Shown here in pieces: positions 33,674 to 41,256 of a DNA stretch of 41,256 bases. How positions within the stretch are numbered: the stretch's first letter is position 1; every line of letters starts with the position of its first letter. The position numbers were made by a program, and so were the translations under genes. Origin of the DNA: Bacteroidota bacterium (GTDB lineage Bacteria > Bacteroidota > Bacteroidia > Sphingobacteriales > Sphingobacteriaceae); the NCBI GenBank assembly GCA_013288465.1, contig JABDBT010000006.1, positions 1 to 41,256 on the forward strand, given 5' to 3'. A model generated the notes under the pieces. That model was given only the letters and a program-made list of their open reading frames with translations. It ran no database searches and had not been told where the DNA came from.

Positions 33674-33904
33674 TCAGGATTTTGAGCGAAAATGACCTTT
33701 GCTAAGCTCTTCGTAAGTATCGTCTTTGATATTCTCTTTTTCCTCCCACGCTTCTATAACCTGATCGAGTTTCTTAGATAGCAGTTTCACGGCAAGCCTG
33801 CGCATCTGTAAAAAATCCTTTTCGGGAAGCGGGTTTTTCAACAAACGCAGCATCATAACCTGCTGCTCATTTAAATGACCTGATATCTCCAGTTCTGCTG
33901 CCAT
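33674..33904 (-). CDS. Antitoxin partner of the PIN toxin
   Basis: 76 residues from the ATG at 33904; a TTG at 33910 adds two. Strongly charged and helical (NEQQVMMLRLLKNPLPEKDF, LLSKKLDQVIEAWEEKENIK), with a polar C-terminal tail expected to wrap the toxin. A DNA-binding fold is not obvious. It starts the antitoxin-toxin pair. Its role is inferred from gene order and the toxin identity. Confidence 0.75.
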   Translation of the reverse strand: MAAELEISGHLNEQQVMMLRLLKNPLPEKDFLQMRRLAVKLLSKKLDQVIEAWEEKENIKDDTYEELSKGHFRSKS

Positions 33905-34076
33905 GTCCAAATATACTTAATATCCTTTCGAAAAACACAAAACAAGTTTCCAAATTTTCCAATATGATATTAAACTCCATAGGGCTTGCCCATTTGTTAA
34001 GTAATGTTAAAAAATTACCGCTCAACACTTTAAATTGTAGCTTAGCTATACAAACTCAACCGCTTAACTAAAAATC

Positions 34077-34841
34077 ATGAAACTTTGGGGCATCATCCTG
34101 TTTATGCTGTTGTCTGCACAAGTTTTGGCGCAAAATGTTACCGGGTTTGTATTTGATAAGGTTACCCGGTCGCCCATTCCAAACGCGGTTGTTAAAAAGG
34201 GGCCTTATGTGCGGCTTACTGCTTATGATGGGTATTTCAATTTAACTAATTTACATTTCGGCGATAGCGTTAAAGTAAGCAGTATGGGCTACAAAACGTA
34301 TAACTACATTGCGGGAATGCGCAACCCGGATACCATAAAGATATACCTGGAAGCAGGTACCATTATGCTGAATAACGTAACAGTTAACTCACAGCGTAAC
34401 GCCAAACTCGATTCGGCCAACGCCCGGCAGGAATTTGCTAAAATATTCGCCTACAAAGCCCCAACCTTTGCCGACGCGTTTATAAAGGTTGACCCATATG
34501 TATATAAGCCGGATGACTATATCACATCGGGCCATAGTACCGCAGACATTGTTGGTATTGATCTGCTATCCATTGCAAGTTTGTTTGGCCAACAAAAAAC
34601 GCATCAAACCCGTCTGCGCGAAATAGCTTTAAAAGAGGAAGAGATCAACTATGTTGACGTGCGGTTTTCAAAACAACGAATAATCTCATTAACTCATTTA
34701 CAGGGCGACGACCTGCGGCATTTTATTAACACCTACCGGCCCGACATCATAACCCTAAAAAAAATGAACGACTATGACCTCATCGTATATATTAAAAAGT
34801 GTTATGAGGAGTTTGGGAAAACGGATCAAAAAGCGAGATAA
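34077..34841 (+). CDS. Carboxypeptidase-regulatory-like domain protein, exported
   Basis: 254 residues with a signal peptide (MKLWGIILFMLLSAQVLAQ). Residues ~20-100 form the CarboxypepD-reg-like beta-sandwich found at the start of TonB-dependent receptors: VTGFVFDKVTRSPIPNAVVKKG, TAYDGYFNLTNLHFGDSVKVSSMGYKTY. No plug or barrel follows; instead there is a ~150-residue helical region (RLREIALKEEEINYVDVRFSKQRI). Function unknown; probably periplasmic or outer-membrane associated. It stands alone. Confidence 0.8.
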   Translation: MKLWGIILFMLLSAQVLAQNVTGFVFDKVTRSPIPNAVVKKGPYVRLTAYDGYFNLTNLHFGDSVKVSSMGYKTYNYIAGMRNPDTIKIYLEAGTIMLNNVTVNSQRNAKLDSANARQEFAKIFAYKAPTFADAFIKVDPYVYKPDDYITSGHSTADIVGIDLLSIASLFGQQKTHQTRLREIALKEEEINYVDVRFSKQRIISLTHLQGDDLRHFINTYRPDIITLKKMNDYDLIVYIKKCYEEFGKTDQKAR

Positions 34842-34862
34842 ACCTAAAAACCAAAAAAGAAC

Positions 34863-35005
34863 CGTCATTGCGAACGAAGCAACCTCTGCACATGCTAAGC
34901 AATGACCATAATGCTATTGGTGAGGTAGAAGCAACAGGATAAGCAATGTTCGCCGCCTGGCGTGTAGGGGTCCGCCTAAACGCGTACCTCGCTCGCGATG
35001 ACAGC
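34863..35005. repeat. Intergenic palindromic element with CGTCATTGCGA ends
   Basis: Left end GTCATTGCGAACGA (34864-34877) pairs with right end TCGCTCGCGATGAC (34989-35002) at 12 of 14 positions. Inside are GAAGCAA and GCAATG words and CGCCGCCTGGCGTG. This is the appearance of a short dispersed palindromic element. It lies between convergent genes and may help terminate both. Confidence 0.55.
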
Positions 35006-35061
35006 GCGGAGTGAGGGCGACGGTCCGTTTTTAACCCGCCAACCGCCCGGCACCCACCCAA

Positions 35062-36255
35062 CTATATCTCAATATTCTCCAAGTACTTATACCCGCTGCC
35101 GGTATTAATGAGCAATACCTTTTCACCGGGTTGCACCCATTGCATGGCTTTTAGTTTTTTATAGGCCTGCCATAGCGCGGCGCCTTCGGGGGCTATAAGC
35201 ATACCTTCGTTGCTGGCAATTTCTTTAACGGCGGCATTCATTTCGGCATCACTTATGGTGATGGCGTTGCCCTTGCTTTGGCGAAGCACCCGTAATATAA
35301 CTTTATCGGCATAGGGCTTAGGCACACGCAAACCATTGGCTATGGTAAACCCGCCGTCGGAAAATTCAGAAACAGGTTGCCCGGCATGAAAAGCCTTAAC
35401 AATACCATCGCAGCTTTGTGATTGTACCGCAACCATGCGCGGGCGTTTACTGCCTATCCAGCCCAGCTGTTCCAGTTCGTCAAAAGCCTTCCAAATTCCT
35501 ATTAAGCCTGTGCCGCCTCCTGTTGGATAAAATATTACATCGGGCAGTTGCCAGTTAAACTGTTCGGCAATTTCATAGCCCATAGTTTTTTTGCCTTCCA
35601 GGCGATAGGGCTCTTTTAAAGTAGATATCTGGAACCAGCCATTCATCAAAGCATGTTCATTCATTAACCTGCCGCAGTCGCTTATATTGCCGTTGATCTC
35701 CACCAGTTCGGCGCCGTATAAGCGGCATTCGCCTTTAAATATCTTAGGTGTTAGCTTAGGCATATACACAATGGCCTTTATACCGGCACGCGCCGCGTAG
35801 GCGGCCAACGCGCCCCCGGCGTTGCCTGCGGTAGGTATAGCTATGGTTTCAATACCTAATTCTTTTGCTTTTGATACCGCCGCACTTATGCCCCGGGCTT
35901 TAAATGAGCCTGTAGGGTTGCCCGATTCATCTTTCCAGTAAACCTCGTTACCTGTAGTAAATGGTGCAAGATTTTCAATGGGGATAATAGGCGTAAACCC
36001 TTCGCCAAGGGTAACTATATTTTCAGCGTCAGTAATGGGTAAAAACTCTTTATAACGCCACATGGTTGCAGGGCGGCCCTGCAAAACAGATTTGCTTATA
36101 CCGGTATTTAGATCATATTGAGCAAACAGGGTTGATTTGCAGGCCTCATTAATACAAACGGTATTAATAGTAGCGGCGTTATGCAGGGTGCCGCATTCGG
36201 GGCATTTAAGGTTAATTAATAAGGAAACCTTTTCAGCAATAAAATGATCAGTCAT
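35062..36255 (-). CDS. thrC: Threonine synthase
   Basis: 397 residues. The N-terminal zinc-ribbon-like cysteines C18, C21, C34 and C39 are present. The PLP lysine lies in DESGNPTGSFKARG, the phosphate loop is YPTGGGTGLIG, and GNAGGALAAYAARAG is conserved. The protein converts O-phosphohomoserine to threonine in the cytoplasm. Length and layout match the class related to plant and archaeal enzymes. It stands alone here; a threonine dehydratase or related PLP enzyme is a less likely alternative. Confidence 0.88.
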   Translation of the reverse strand: MTDHFIAEKVSLLINLKCPECGTLHNAATINTVCINEACKSTLFAQYDLNTGISKSVLQGRPATMWRYKEFLPITDAENIVTLGEGFTPIIPIENLAPFTTGNEVYWKDESGNPTGSFKARGISAAVSKAKELGIETIAIPTAGNAGGALAAYAARAGIKAIVYMPKLTPKIFKGECRLYGAELVEINGNISDCGRLMNEHALMNGWFQISTLKEPYRLEGKKTMGYEIAEQFNWQLPDVIFYPTGGGTGLIGIWKAFDELEQLGWIGSKRPRMVAVQSQSCDGIVKAFHAGQPVSEFSDGGFTIANGLRVPKPYADKVILRVLRQSKGNAITISDAEMNAAVKEIASNEGMLIAPEGAALWQAYKKLKAMQWVQPGEKVLLINTGSGYKYLENIEI

Positions 36256-36369
36256 AACTTTTTACAAAGTATCTAAACAAAGATATTATTAAAAAACAGC
36301 TTGATCGGTAACAATTCTATCACGCATTTTTTACATTAAGCTGATTTTTTGGCTTTTAACATTATGTTT

Positions 36370-36460
36370 CGCCTCACCTAAATCCTCTCCAAAGGAGAGG
36401 ACTTCGATGCAAATAGTTTTAATCTTTTTAGCCCCTCTCCTTTGGAGCGGGGGTGAGGCG
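36370..36460. terminator. Nested inverted repeat upstream of thrC
   Basis: Outer arms CGCCTCACC (36370-36378) / GGTGAGGCG (36452-36460). Inner palindrome CCTCTCCAAAGGAGAGG (36384-36400) is complementary in part to CCCCTCTCCTTTGGAG (36432-36447). It lies 30 bp beyond the ATP-grasp stop and upstream of thrC; likely terminator and/or dispersed element. Confidence 0.55.
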
Positions 36461-36490
36461 AATACGTTACTTATATCAAACTCACATCAA

Positions 36491-37636
36491 TTAAAGCTGT
36501 TTTTTGGACTTTAACATGCGCTGCGTTTTATCCACAATAAACTCCTTCCATAGTTCGCGAAAGGTGTTGCCCAAAAGTTTATAGTCATAAAAGGGGATAT
36601 ATTTCCAATACTTCACCTTATATAACCAATGCACCAATCCTTTAACATCATGTTTATACATTCCCCGGCGTATATCTTTATGAAACAAAGCTATCTCCAC
36701 ATTTTTATATTTAACCGGCGGCGCAATTTGAGGTGGCGACGTAACCTGTTTAAGCGCCTTGCTAAATGAATTACCGGCGTATTCGGCGTATGCGCTCCAT
36801 GATGAGGGCCTGGTATCAGCTTCTATTAAATAATAAAGATCGTTTGCTGCCGATTTTATATAAGCCATATTTACAAAGCCATGTATGCCCACTACTTTGC
36901 CAAAATATGCGGCCCCGTCTCTCAGCGGTTCATCAACCGGAAAATACCTGCGACGGGTTGAGTAGGAAAATTCATCCTTGTCATAGGTCAATATTTCTGA
37001 ATTTACGATGGCAATTAACTTGCCTTTCCAAAACAGCGCCTCAACCGGTACCTCTTTCCCTTTAATATATTCCTGTATAATTACTTTTTCGCCTGCCGGC
37101 ATTTCGGCTAAGGCCTTTTCAAGCTCTTCGGTGTCCCCGCATATCTTTAACCCCACCCCACCCCAGCTAAAATCAAATTTTATGATGAGCGGAAATTGAA
37201 TTGATTTGGGCAAGGGCTGGTTCTTAGCTCCAACCAGGTATTCCATATAGCCGGGGGTTCGCACATTATATTTAGTGCATACATTTGAAAGGCCGGTTTT
37301 TGAAGATAATATTTCCCTGTTTTCGATCTTTGTTAAGGGAAGCAGCTTATAAAACAACACTTCATCGGTGATGGTTTCATTAAGTATTTGAATAAGTTTT
37401 TCATCGCCCGGTATAACCCAATCATAATTTTCGCTTTTTACCAGGTCAATCAATTGGCTGACATAGGCATCAGCACCTTCTTCGGCTTTGATCCATTTAT
37501 GGTAAAACTTATTTTTAAGCAGCCATGACCCTTTCCCGCAAAATACATGTACGGTGAACCCGCCTTTATTTAAAATATAAGGCACCTCCGATAAGGTATT
37601 CCAATTATCAAAACAAGCAATTAAAACTGTACCCAT
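36491..37636 (-). CDS. ATP-grasp domain protein, substrate unknown
   Basis: 381 residues. The N-terminal Rossmann-like part (MGTVLIACFDNWNTLSEVPYILNKGGFTVHVF) is followed by an ATP-grasp fold: FPLIIKFDFSWGGVGLKI (ATP-binding Lys and Gly-rich loop), IIQEYIKGKEVPVEALF, and YYLIEADTRPSSWSAYAEY with the metal-binding acidic pair. Such enzymes join a carboxylate to an amine or similar nucleophile through an acyl phosphate. The C-terminal 80 residues are basic and aromatic (HWLYKVKYWKYIPFYDYK). No partner gene is adjacent. Confidence 0.82.
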   Translation of the reverse strand: MGTVLIACFDNWNTLSEVPYILNKGGFTVHVFCGKGSWLLKNKFYHKWIKAEEGADAYVSQLIDLVKSENYDWVIPGDEKLIQILNETITDEVLFYKLLPLTKIENREILSSKTGLSNVCTKYNVRTPGYMEYLVGAKNQPLPKSIQFPLIIKFDFSWGGVGLKICGDTEELEKALAEMPAGEKVIIQEYIKGKEVPVEALFWKGKLIAIVNSEILTYDKDEFSYSTRRRYFPVDEPLRDGAAYFGKVVGIHGFVNMAYIKSAANDLYYLIEADTRPSSWSAYAEYAGNSFSKALKQVTSPPQIAPPVKYKNVEIALFHKDIRRGMYKHDVKGLVHWLYKVKYWKYIPFYDYKLLGNTFRELWKEFIVDKTQRMLKSKKQL

Positions 37637-37784
37637 TGTTACTTATATATTGCCAAAATGATAAGCAGGTTGCTTGTTATTTTAAAAAACAATGCCCTTA
37701 AATTATCTTTTATTGTTTGGTTAATAAAAATACTCATTTAAATATATAAAATATAAACGAGTGTAAAAAGTAAGTTATTAATAA
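37637..37784. other. AT-rich spacer upstream of the ATP-grasp gene
   Basis: No gene or clear motif. It should hold the ATP-grasp promoter. Confidence 0.4.
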
Positions 37785-37890
37785 GAGTCAAGATATTATA
37801 GCCAGGAATCAAGATAAAAAAAATAAGCTTATTTATTGTCGAAAGCCTATGTAATCTGCTTATTGGTTCTTGACTCTTGGTTCTTGATTC
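37785..37890. repeat. Dispersed repeat D, copy 2
   Basis: Left arm GAGTCAAGATATTATAGCCA and the block GCCAGGAATCAAGATAAAAA (37801-37820), AT-rich centre with TTATTGTCGAAAGC, right arm GGTTCTTGACTCTTGG (from 37865). Same arrangement as 11216-11367, 26 kb away. It begins just past the M28 peptidase stop. Confidence 0.6.
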
Positions 37891-37896
37891 TCATAA

Positions 37897-39525
37897 TTAG
37901 TTATCAGCAAATATGTCGCCCGCGTTCCAGGTTGGCCGGGCAACGCCCTGCGCTACCAGGTAACCTATTAAAAAGTTTAGCTGCGCATATTTTTTGCCCG
38001 CTTCAAAATCAAAAATACCGTTAATATCATCCTGTGGTTTATGATAATATTTGGCGCGCCAGGGCGCTACCAGGTCATTCATATTATTTTTGCCATCCGC
38101 CGTTTTGCTGCCATATTTAACATGCAGCGCCGGTATGCCGTTTACCACAAAGCTATACTGATCGCTGCGGGTAAAACGGGCCTGTTTAGGCTCGGGGTCG
38201 TCCTCTACGCCCAGGTTTAAATACCCGGCAGCTTGCGCAACCTGTTTGGCCAATGATGAATGTTCAGCCCCCAAAGCGGTTATAGATAGCAAAGGCGCTA
38301 TGATAGTAGGCATATCGGTATTTACATCAGCCACCATGCTGCCAACCGGTATGGTGGGGTGTTTGGCAAAATAGCTCGATCCCATATCGCCCAGCTCTTC
38401 GCCGGTCATCAGGATAAATATGATGGAGCGTTTTGGCTTAATTTTAATGTCGTGATATATTTTAGCAATGGCCAGCACACTGGCTACGCCCGACGCGTTA
38501 TCATGCGCGCCGTTGTAAATAGAATCGCCCTCTACCGGCCGGCCAATACCCAAATGATCTAAATGGGCGCTATGCACCACATATTGATTTTTTAATTTAC
38601 GGTCAGTCCCTTCAACTTTGCCCACCACGTTATAGCTGATAATATCCTGGTAAGTAGAGGTATAGGCCACTTTTACGCCGGTATTTAATGAAAACGAATT
38701 GGGCTTGCCGGCCTTTAATTGCGCTAATATAGTTTGGAGGCTTTTGCCTTGCTTTTGTACTAATCCGTTGAAAAATTGATAGCCCACTGTACCGTAAACG
38801 TTAATGCTCCCATAATAAGTGCGCGATACAACCACATTGCCTTTATCATCAACAATATTATATACGCCGCGGTTACCGCCGCCGCCACCACGCCCCACAC
38901 CCGAATCAACCGAGCCGACCAGCACGCCTACCGCGCCATGGTCTGACGCCGCCTTGAGTATAGCGGCCGCATTCATGGTATGGGCCGAAACTGACGAAGA
39001 AAAATTATCCGGCGCGCCGCGCACTATAACCACTATTTTGCCCTTTACATCCAATCCCGCATAATCATCATAGCCTAATTTAGGTTCGCTAATGCCGTAA
39101 CCGGCAAATACCAATGGTGCGCTTATATTTACTTTGGCTGTTGCCGGGTTAGGGCTAATGGTAAAATCGGCGCCACGTTTTAGTTCAGTAGCCGACGCGT
39201 CAACCGTCATAACGGCATCATTGCTAAATACCCTTTTAAACCTTACTGTTTGCAGCCAGGTATCTTTTTCGCCTACCGGTTTAACGTTTAAGGCGATTAG
39301 CTGGTCAACCACATAATCAACCGCCATACGGTAACCTTCGGTACCGGGCGCGCGACCTTTTAATTTATCATCGGCTAAATAAGTAATATCGGCTTTTATT
39401 TGGTTGGCGCTCACCTTGTCCATAGCCTGTTTAACTTCGGCGCTAACTTTTATTTGCTGTGCAAACCCGGCGCGGGCAATAAACACAAGGGCAATAAAGC
39501 ATAAAGATTGGTAAAGTTTGGTCAT
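37897..39525 (-). CDS. M28 family zinc aminopeptidase with PA-like insert, exported
   Basis: 542 residues from the ATG at 39525 (MTKLYQSLCFIALVFIARAGFAQ, a clear signal peptide); an in-frame start at 39579 would give a second hydrophobic segment before it and is less likely. A PA-type insert (APLVFAGYGISEPKLGYDDY, VKGKIVVIVRGAPDN) precedes the peptidase core. Zinc-site motifs HSAHLDHLG, YNGAHDNASGVASVL, MTGEELGDMGS and VADVNTDMP correspond to the family 28 ligands and catalytic acid. It probably trims peptides in the periplasm or outside. No partner gene is adjacent. Confidence 0.9.
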   Translation of the reverse strand: MTKLYQSLCFIALVFIARAGFAQQIKVSAEVKQAMDKVSANQIKADITYLADDKLKGRAPGTEGYRMAVDYVVDQLIALNVKPVGEKDTWLQTVRFKRVFSNDAVMTVDASATELKRGADFTISPNPATAKVNISAPLVFAGYGISEPKLGYDDYAGLDVKGKIVVIVRGAPDNFSSSVSAHTMNAAAILKAASDHGAVGVLVGSVDSGVGRGGGGGNRGVYNIVDDKGNVVVSRTYYGSINVYGTVGYQFFNGLVQKQGKSLQTILAQLKAGKPNSFSLNTGVKVAYTSTYQDIISYNVVGKVEGTDRKLKNQYVVHSAHLDHLGIGRPVEGDSIYNGAHDNASGVASVLAIAKIYHDIKIKPKRSIIFILMTGEELGDMGSSYFAKHPTIPVGSMVADVNTDMPTIIAPLLSITALGAEHSSLAKQVAQAAGYLNLGVEDDPEPKQARFTRSDQYSFVVNGIPALHVKYGSKTADGKNNMNDLVAPWRAKYYHKPQDDINGIFDFEAGKKYAQLNFLIGYLVAQGVARPTWNAGDIFADN

Positions 39526-39640
39526 AATATAGGGGTATAGCGTTATTATTAACAAACTGCAAGTTATTAAATAACGCATTTAATGACAAGTATAGTTGTT
39601 TAGTATGTTATTTACGAGAATTGAAGGCTGAAGGATTTCT

Positions 39641-40645
39641 TTATCGCGTTAACAAGTTTACTTTTTGGAAATAATGGTTTAAATAAGCTTGTTTGATAGG
39701 GTTGCTTAAATAAGAATTTGCGGTAAGATGGGCGACTTTTTCTTGTCGTGTTAAAAATGGCATTAACAATTTTTCTACTCTTTTTTGTGATATGCCAATT
39801 ACTTCTCCAAAGTTATAAAAATCATCTTTTACCGGATGCCCGGTTTTTTTCCAAAGCACCGATTTGGAACCATCGGCAAATAATGCTTTCTTTAATGCAA
39901 AATTAGTATCACTAACGTGAATCCGGGTGTTTAACAGGTCGTAGGCAGGGCTAAGGATAAAATCGCCCTGTTCTGTTTCCAGTAACCCGAAGTTTTTAAG
40001 ATGGGCATCCCCATTCGAAAACAAAAAATTAAAAACAATCAGCGAAAAATATTTCTCCATTTCTACCCGCCATGCCGGAACGAATTTTTTGATCAACAGG
40101 GCGATCTCCTCATAGCTGGATTCATATTTGAAATCTGGGCCGGCATTGTCTTTACCGATACCGGCCAGGCTGGCAAAATCTTCCTTCCGTAATTTTGTGC
40201 CATCCGGTTTAATATCAAACCGTTTGGTGATATAAGCATGTTCGCCGTTTTTAAAAAATACCAGGGCATTTTCTGCGGTGTGGATACCATATACCTGTCT
40301 TGCTATCTGCATAGTGAGGTGCTCATTGGCAGGTACCTGGTCAACTTTTTTTACATCCCGGGGAACAGGCTTTAGAATGTAGGTGCCTTGCTCTTCCTTT
40401 TCGGTAAGGCGCAAGGTTTTATGATCTAATAAAAAAGACATTTTTTCCTGAACACCTGATATAGACAGGCGTACCCTGTTTTCAATAAATTTTTCTGCGT
40501 CACCCTCGTTAACTTTTGGCGAATCATATTCCAATATATGGCTTACCTTGCTACTGTTGAATACCCTTTTCAAGCCTACCGGGCTGTAAGTATCATATCC
40601 TTCGGCCAAAGTTGCCGGGCATATATGTATGTTTATCATTCCCAT
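39641..40645 (-). CDS. hipT: HipT-like serine/threonine kinase toxin (HipA core)
   Basis: 334 residues, shorter than classical HipA (about 440) because the N-terminal subdomain is encoded by the previous gene. The Gly-rich loop reads R59LSISGVQEKMSF with serines 61 and 63, the SIS pattern of HipT from HipBST systems. Kinase motifs follow: AYITKRFD, FNFLFSNGDAHLKNFGLL (catalytic Asp) and SPAYDLLNT (metal-binding Asp). HipT/HipA kinases phosphorylate aminoacyl-tRNA synthetases (GltX for HipA, TrpS for HipT of E. coli O127). Its ATG overlaps the stop of hipS by one base. The target here is not known. Confidence 0.88.
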   Translation of the reverse strand: MGMINIHICPATLAEGYDTYSPVGLKRVFNSSKVSHILEYDSPKVNEGDAEKFIENRVRLSISGVQEKMSFLLDHKTLRLTEKEEQGTYILKPVPRDVKKVDQVPANEHLTMQIARQVYGIHTAENALVFFKNGEHAYITKRFDIKPDGTKLRKEDFASLAGIGKDNAGPDFKYESSYEEIALLIKKFVPAWRVEMEKYFSLIVFNFLFSNGDAHLKNFGLLETEQGDFILSPAYDLLNTRIHVSDTNFALKKALFADGSKSVLWKKTGHPVKDDFYNFGEVIGISQKRVEKLLMPFLTRQEKVAHLTANSYLSNPIKQAYLNHYFQKVNLLTR

Positions 40646-40968
40646 TATTCAATCGGCCTTACGGTGATCGCCCCTATTGTGTCAAACCCGGCCGTAGCCA
40701 ATAAAAAACCAAAGGAGTCTTCCTCATCAATCCTTAACTGCCTGCTTTGCAATGTCCGGTTTACTCCTTCTGCAAGCATATTATAAAAAAAAGGGAATAA
40801 GTAGTCAGATTTAAATTCCTTTTGGTTTTTTGGCAATGTAAGGCTTATTGAGGGTAGCCTGCCATCATTAAAATAGGCATCATCATAAATAAACCGGTAA
40901 CTGCGCCTATCATCTTCCGTCAATATCCCGGCAGGTATTTGGTTATAGAAAACCCGTGCTGTTCTCAT
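40645..40968 (-). CDS. hipS: HipS-like protein (HipA N-terminal subdomain)
   Basis: 107 residues that look like the HipA N-terminal subdomain 1: ARVFYNQIPAGILTEDD, YRFIYDDAYFNDGRLPSISLTLP and LFPFFYNMLAEGVNR. In HipBST of E. coli the separate HipS acts as the antitoxin of HipT while HipB assists and represses. The middle position of the gene fits this. Overlap with hipT is one base and the gap to hipB is 3 nt. Confidence 0.82.
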   Translation of the reverse strand: MRTARVFYNQIPAGILTEDDRRSYRFIYDDAYFNDGRLPSISLTLPKNQKEFKSDYLFPFFYNMLAEGVNRTLQSRQLRIDEEDSFGFLLATAGFDTIGAITVRPIE

Positions 40969-40971
40969 TTA

Positions 40972-41178
40972 TTAATCAAGCTTCTTTATTTCTAATTTTA
41001 CTTCCATCCCCAAAACATCAGCTATTTTTGACAACACTTTCAAAGTGGCATTCGTCTCATTTCTTTCGAGTTTATAAACGGTATTTGCATTTACTCCAGC
41101 CAGTTCGGCTAAATGTGGCTGCGTAATTTTAAGCTGTTTTCGTCTTTGACGGATGACCGCGCCTATGTTTACTAACAT
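40972..41178 (-). CDS. hipB: HipB-like XRE family transcriptional regulator
   Basis: 68 residues from the ATG at 41178 (MLVNIGAVIRQRRKQLKITQ); an in-frame upstream start at 41226 would add 16 hydrophobic and polar residues unlike the family. The helix-turn-helix runs ITQPHLAELAGVNANTVYKLER, typical of XRE/Cro regulators and similar to HipB. It should bind the operon promoter as a dimer and bind the kinase complex. It is the first gene of hipB-hipS-hipT; the operon's promoter must lie in 41179-41256. Confidence 0.88.
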   Translation of the reverse strand: MLVNIGAVIRQRRKQLKITQPHLAELAGVNANTVYKLERNETNATLKVLSKIADVLGMEVKLEIKKLD

Positions 41179-41256
41179 TGTATTGTGGTTTTTATTTAAA
41201 ATTAGTAAATATATACGAATTAACAACTAAAAATCACATTACAATATGATTAATAG

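Noticed and set aside
1..41256. tRNA or rRNA genes as island attachment sites
   Set aside because: No cloverleaf with a TTCGANTC-type arm or rRNA segment was found by eye on either strand.

Overview
The window looks like a piece of a Bacteroidota chromosome, most probably family Sphingobacteriaceae (a Mucilaginibacter- or Pedobacter-like organism). This is inferred from gene content and sequence style, not from a database search. Supporting signs are tandem TlpA/DUF4369 thioredoxins, a Tat-type GH109 enzyme, a NagB/PIG-L fusion, GH35, a C-type carotenoid cyclase (CrtYcd), weak Shine-Dalgarno sites and frequent AT-rich spacers. No rRNA, tRNA, CRISPR array, integrase or transposase gene was seen.

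Layout. 1-3335: three tandem TlpA-like proteins with different CxxC motifs (the first cut by the window edge) and a small lipoprotein. 3336-3825: spacer with a strong terminator, a possible 24-residue membrane peptide and repeat-like sequence. 3826-14294 (minus strand): carbohydrate block made of two transcription units, galM-GH35 (perhaps with a Tat-exported phospholipase C) and nagB/PIG-L-nagP-GH109. A near-identical LacI-type palindrome lies upstream of each unit, so they probably form one regulon. 14584-15501: PfkB-family sugar kinase. 15608-18950: carotenoid genes, with crtB-crtYcd-cytochrome b5 on the minus strand and crtI divergent, followed by an ECF sigma factor. 19790-20809: murB.

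From about 20.8 to 34 kb the window becomes an accessory island, rich in hairpins and dispersed repeats. It holds a type III restriction-modification set in the order res-mod plus an unknown 163-residue protein. It also holds RhuM followed by a truncated DprA/SLOG-like gene broken at a repeat, a YoeB-type toxin-antitoxin pair, a Fic protein, a serpin lipoprotein and a PIN toxin-antitoxin pair. A repeat of about 225-330 bp, called R here, occurs three times plus one short fragment, always in the same direction, between these gene cassettes. RhuM and Fic share a 45-bp leader, and a 42-bp inverted repeat lies at the two ends of the restriction/RhuM segment.

34077-39525 returns to ordinary genes: a carboxypeptidase-regulatory-like protein, threonine synthase, an ATP-grasp protein and an M28 peptidase. 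The right edge (39641-41178) carries a three-gene HipB-HipS-HipT type kinase toxin-antitoxin operon, in which HipA is split and the kinase has a Ser-Ile-Ser loop.

Most likely to repay follow-up: the R repeats between defence/toxin cassettes, the RhuM-SLOG pair beside a res-mod locus with an uncharacterised third gene, the HipBST-like operon, and the paired LacI operators. Family assignments are by recognition of motifs; no search or structure prediction was run.
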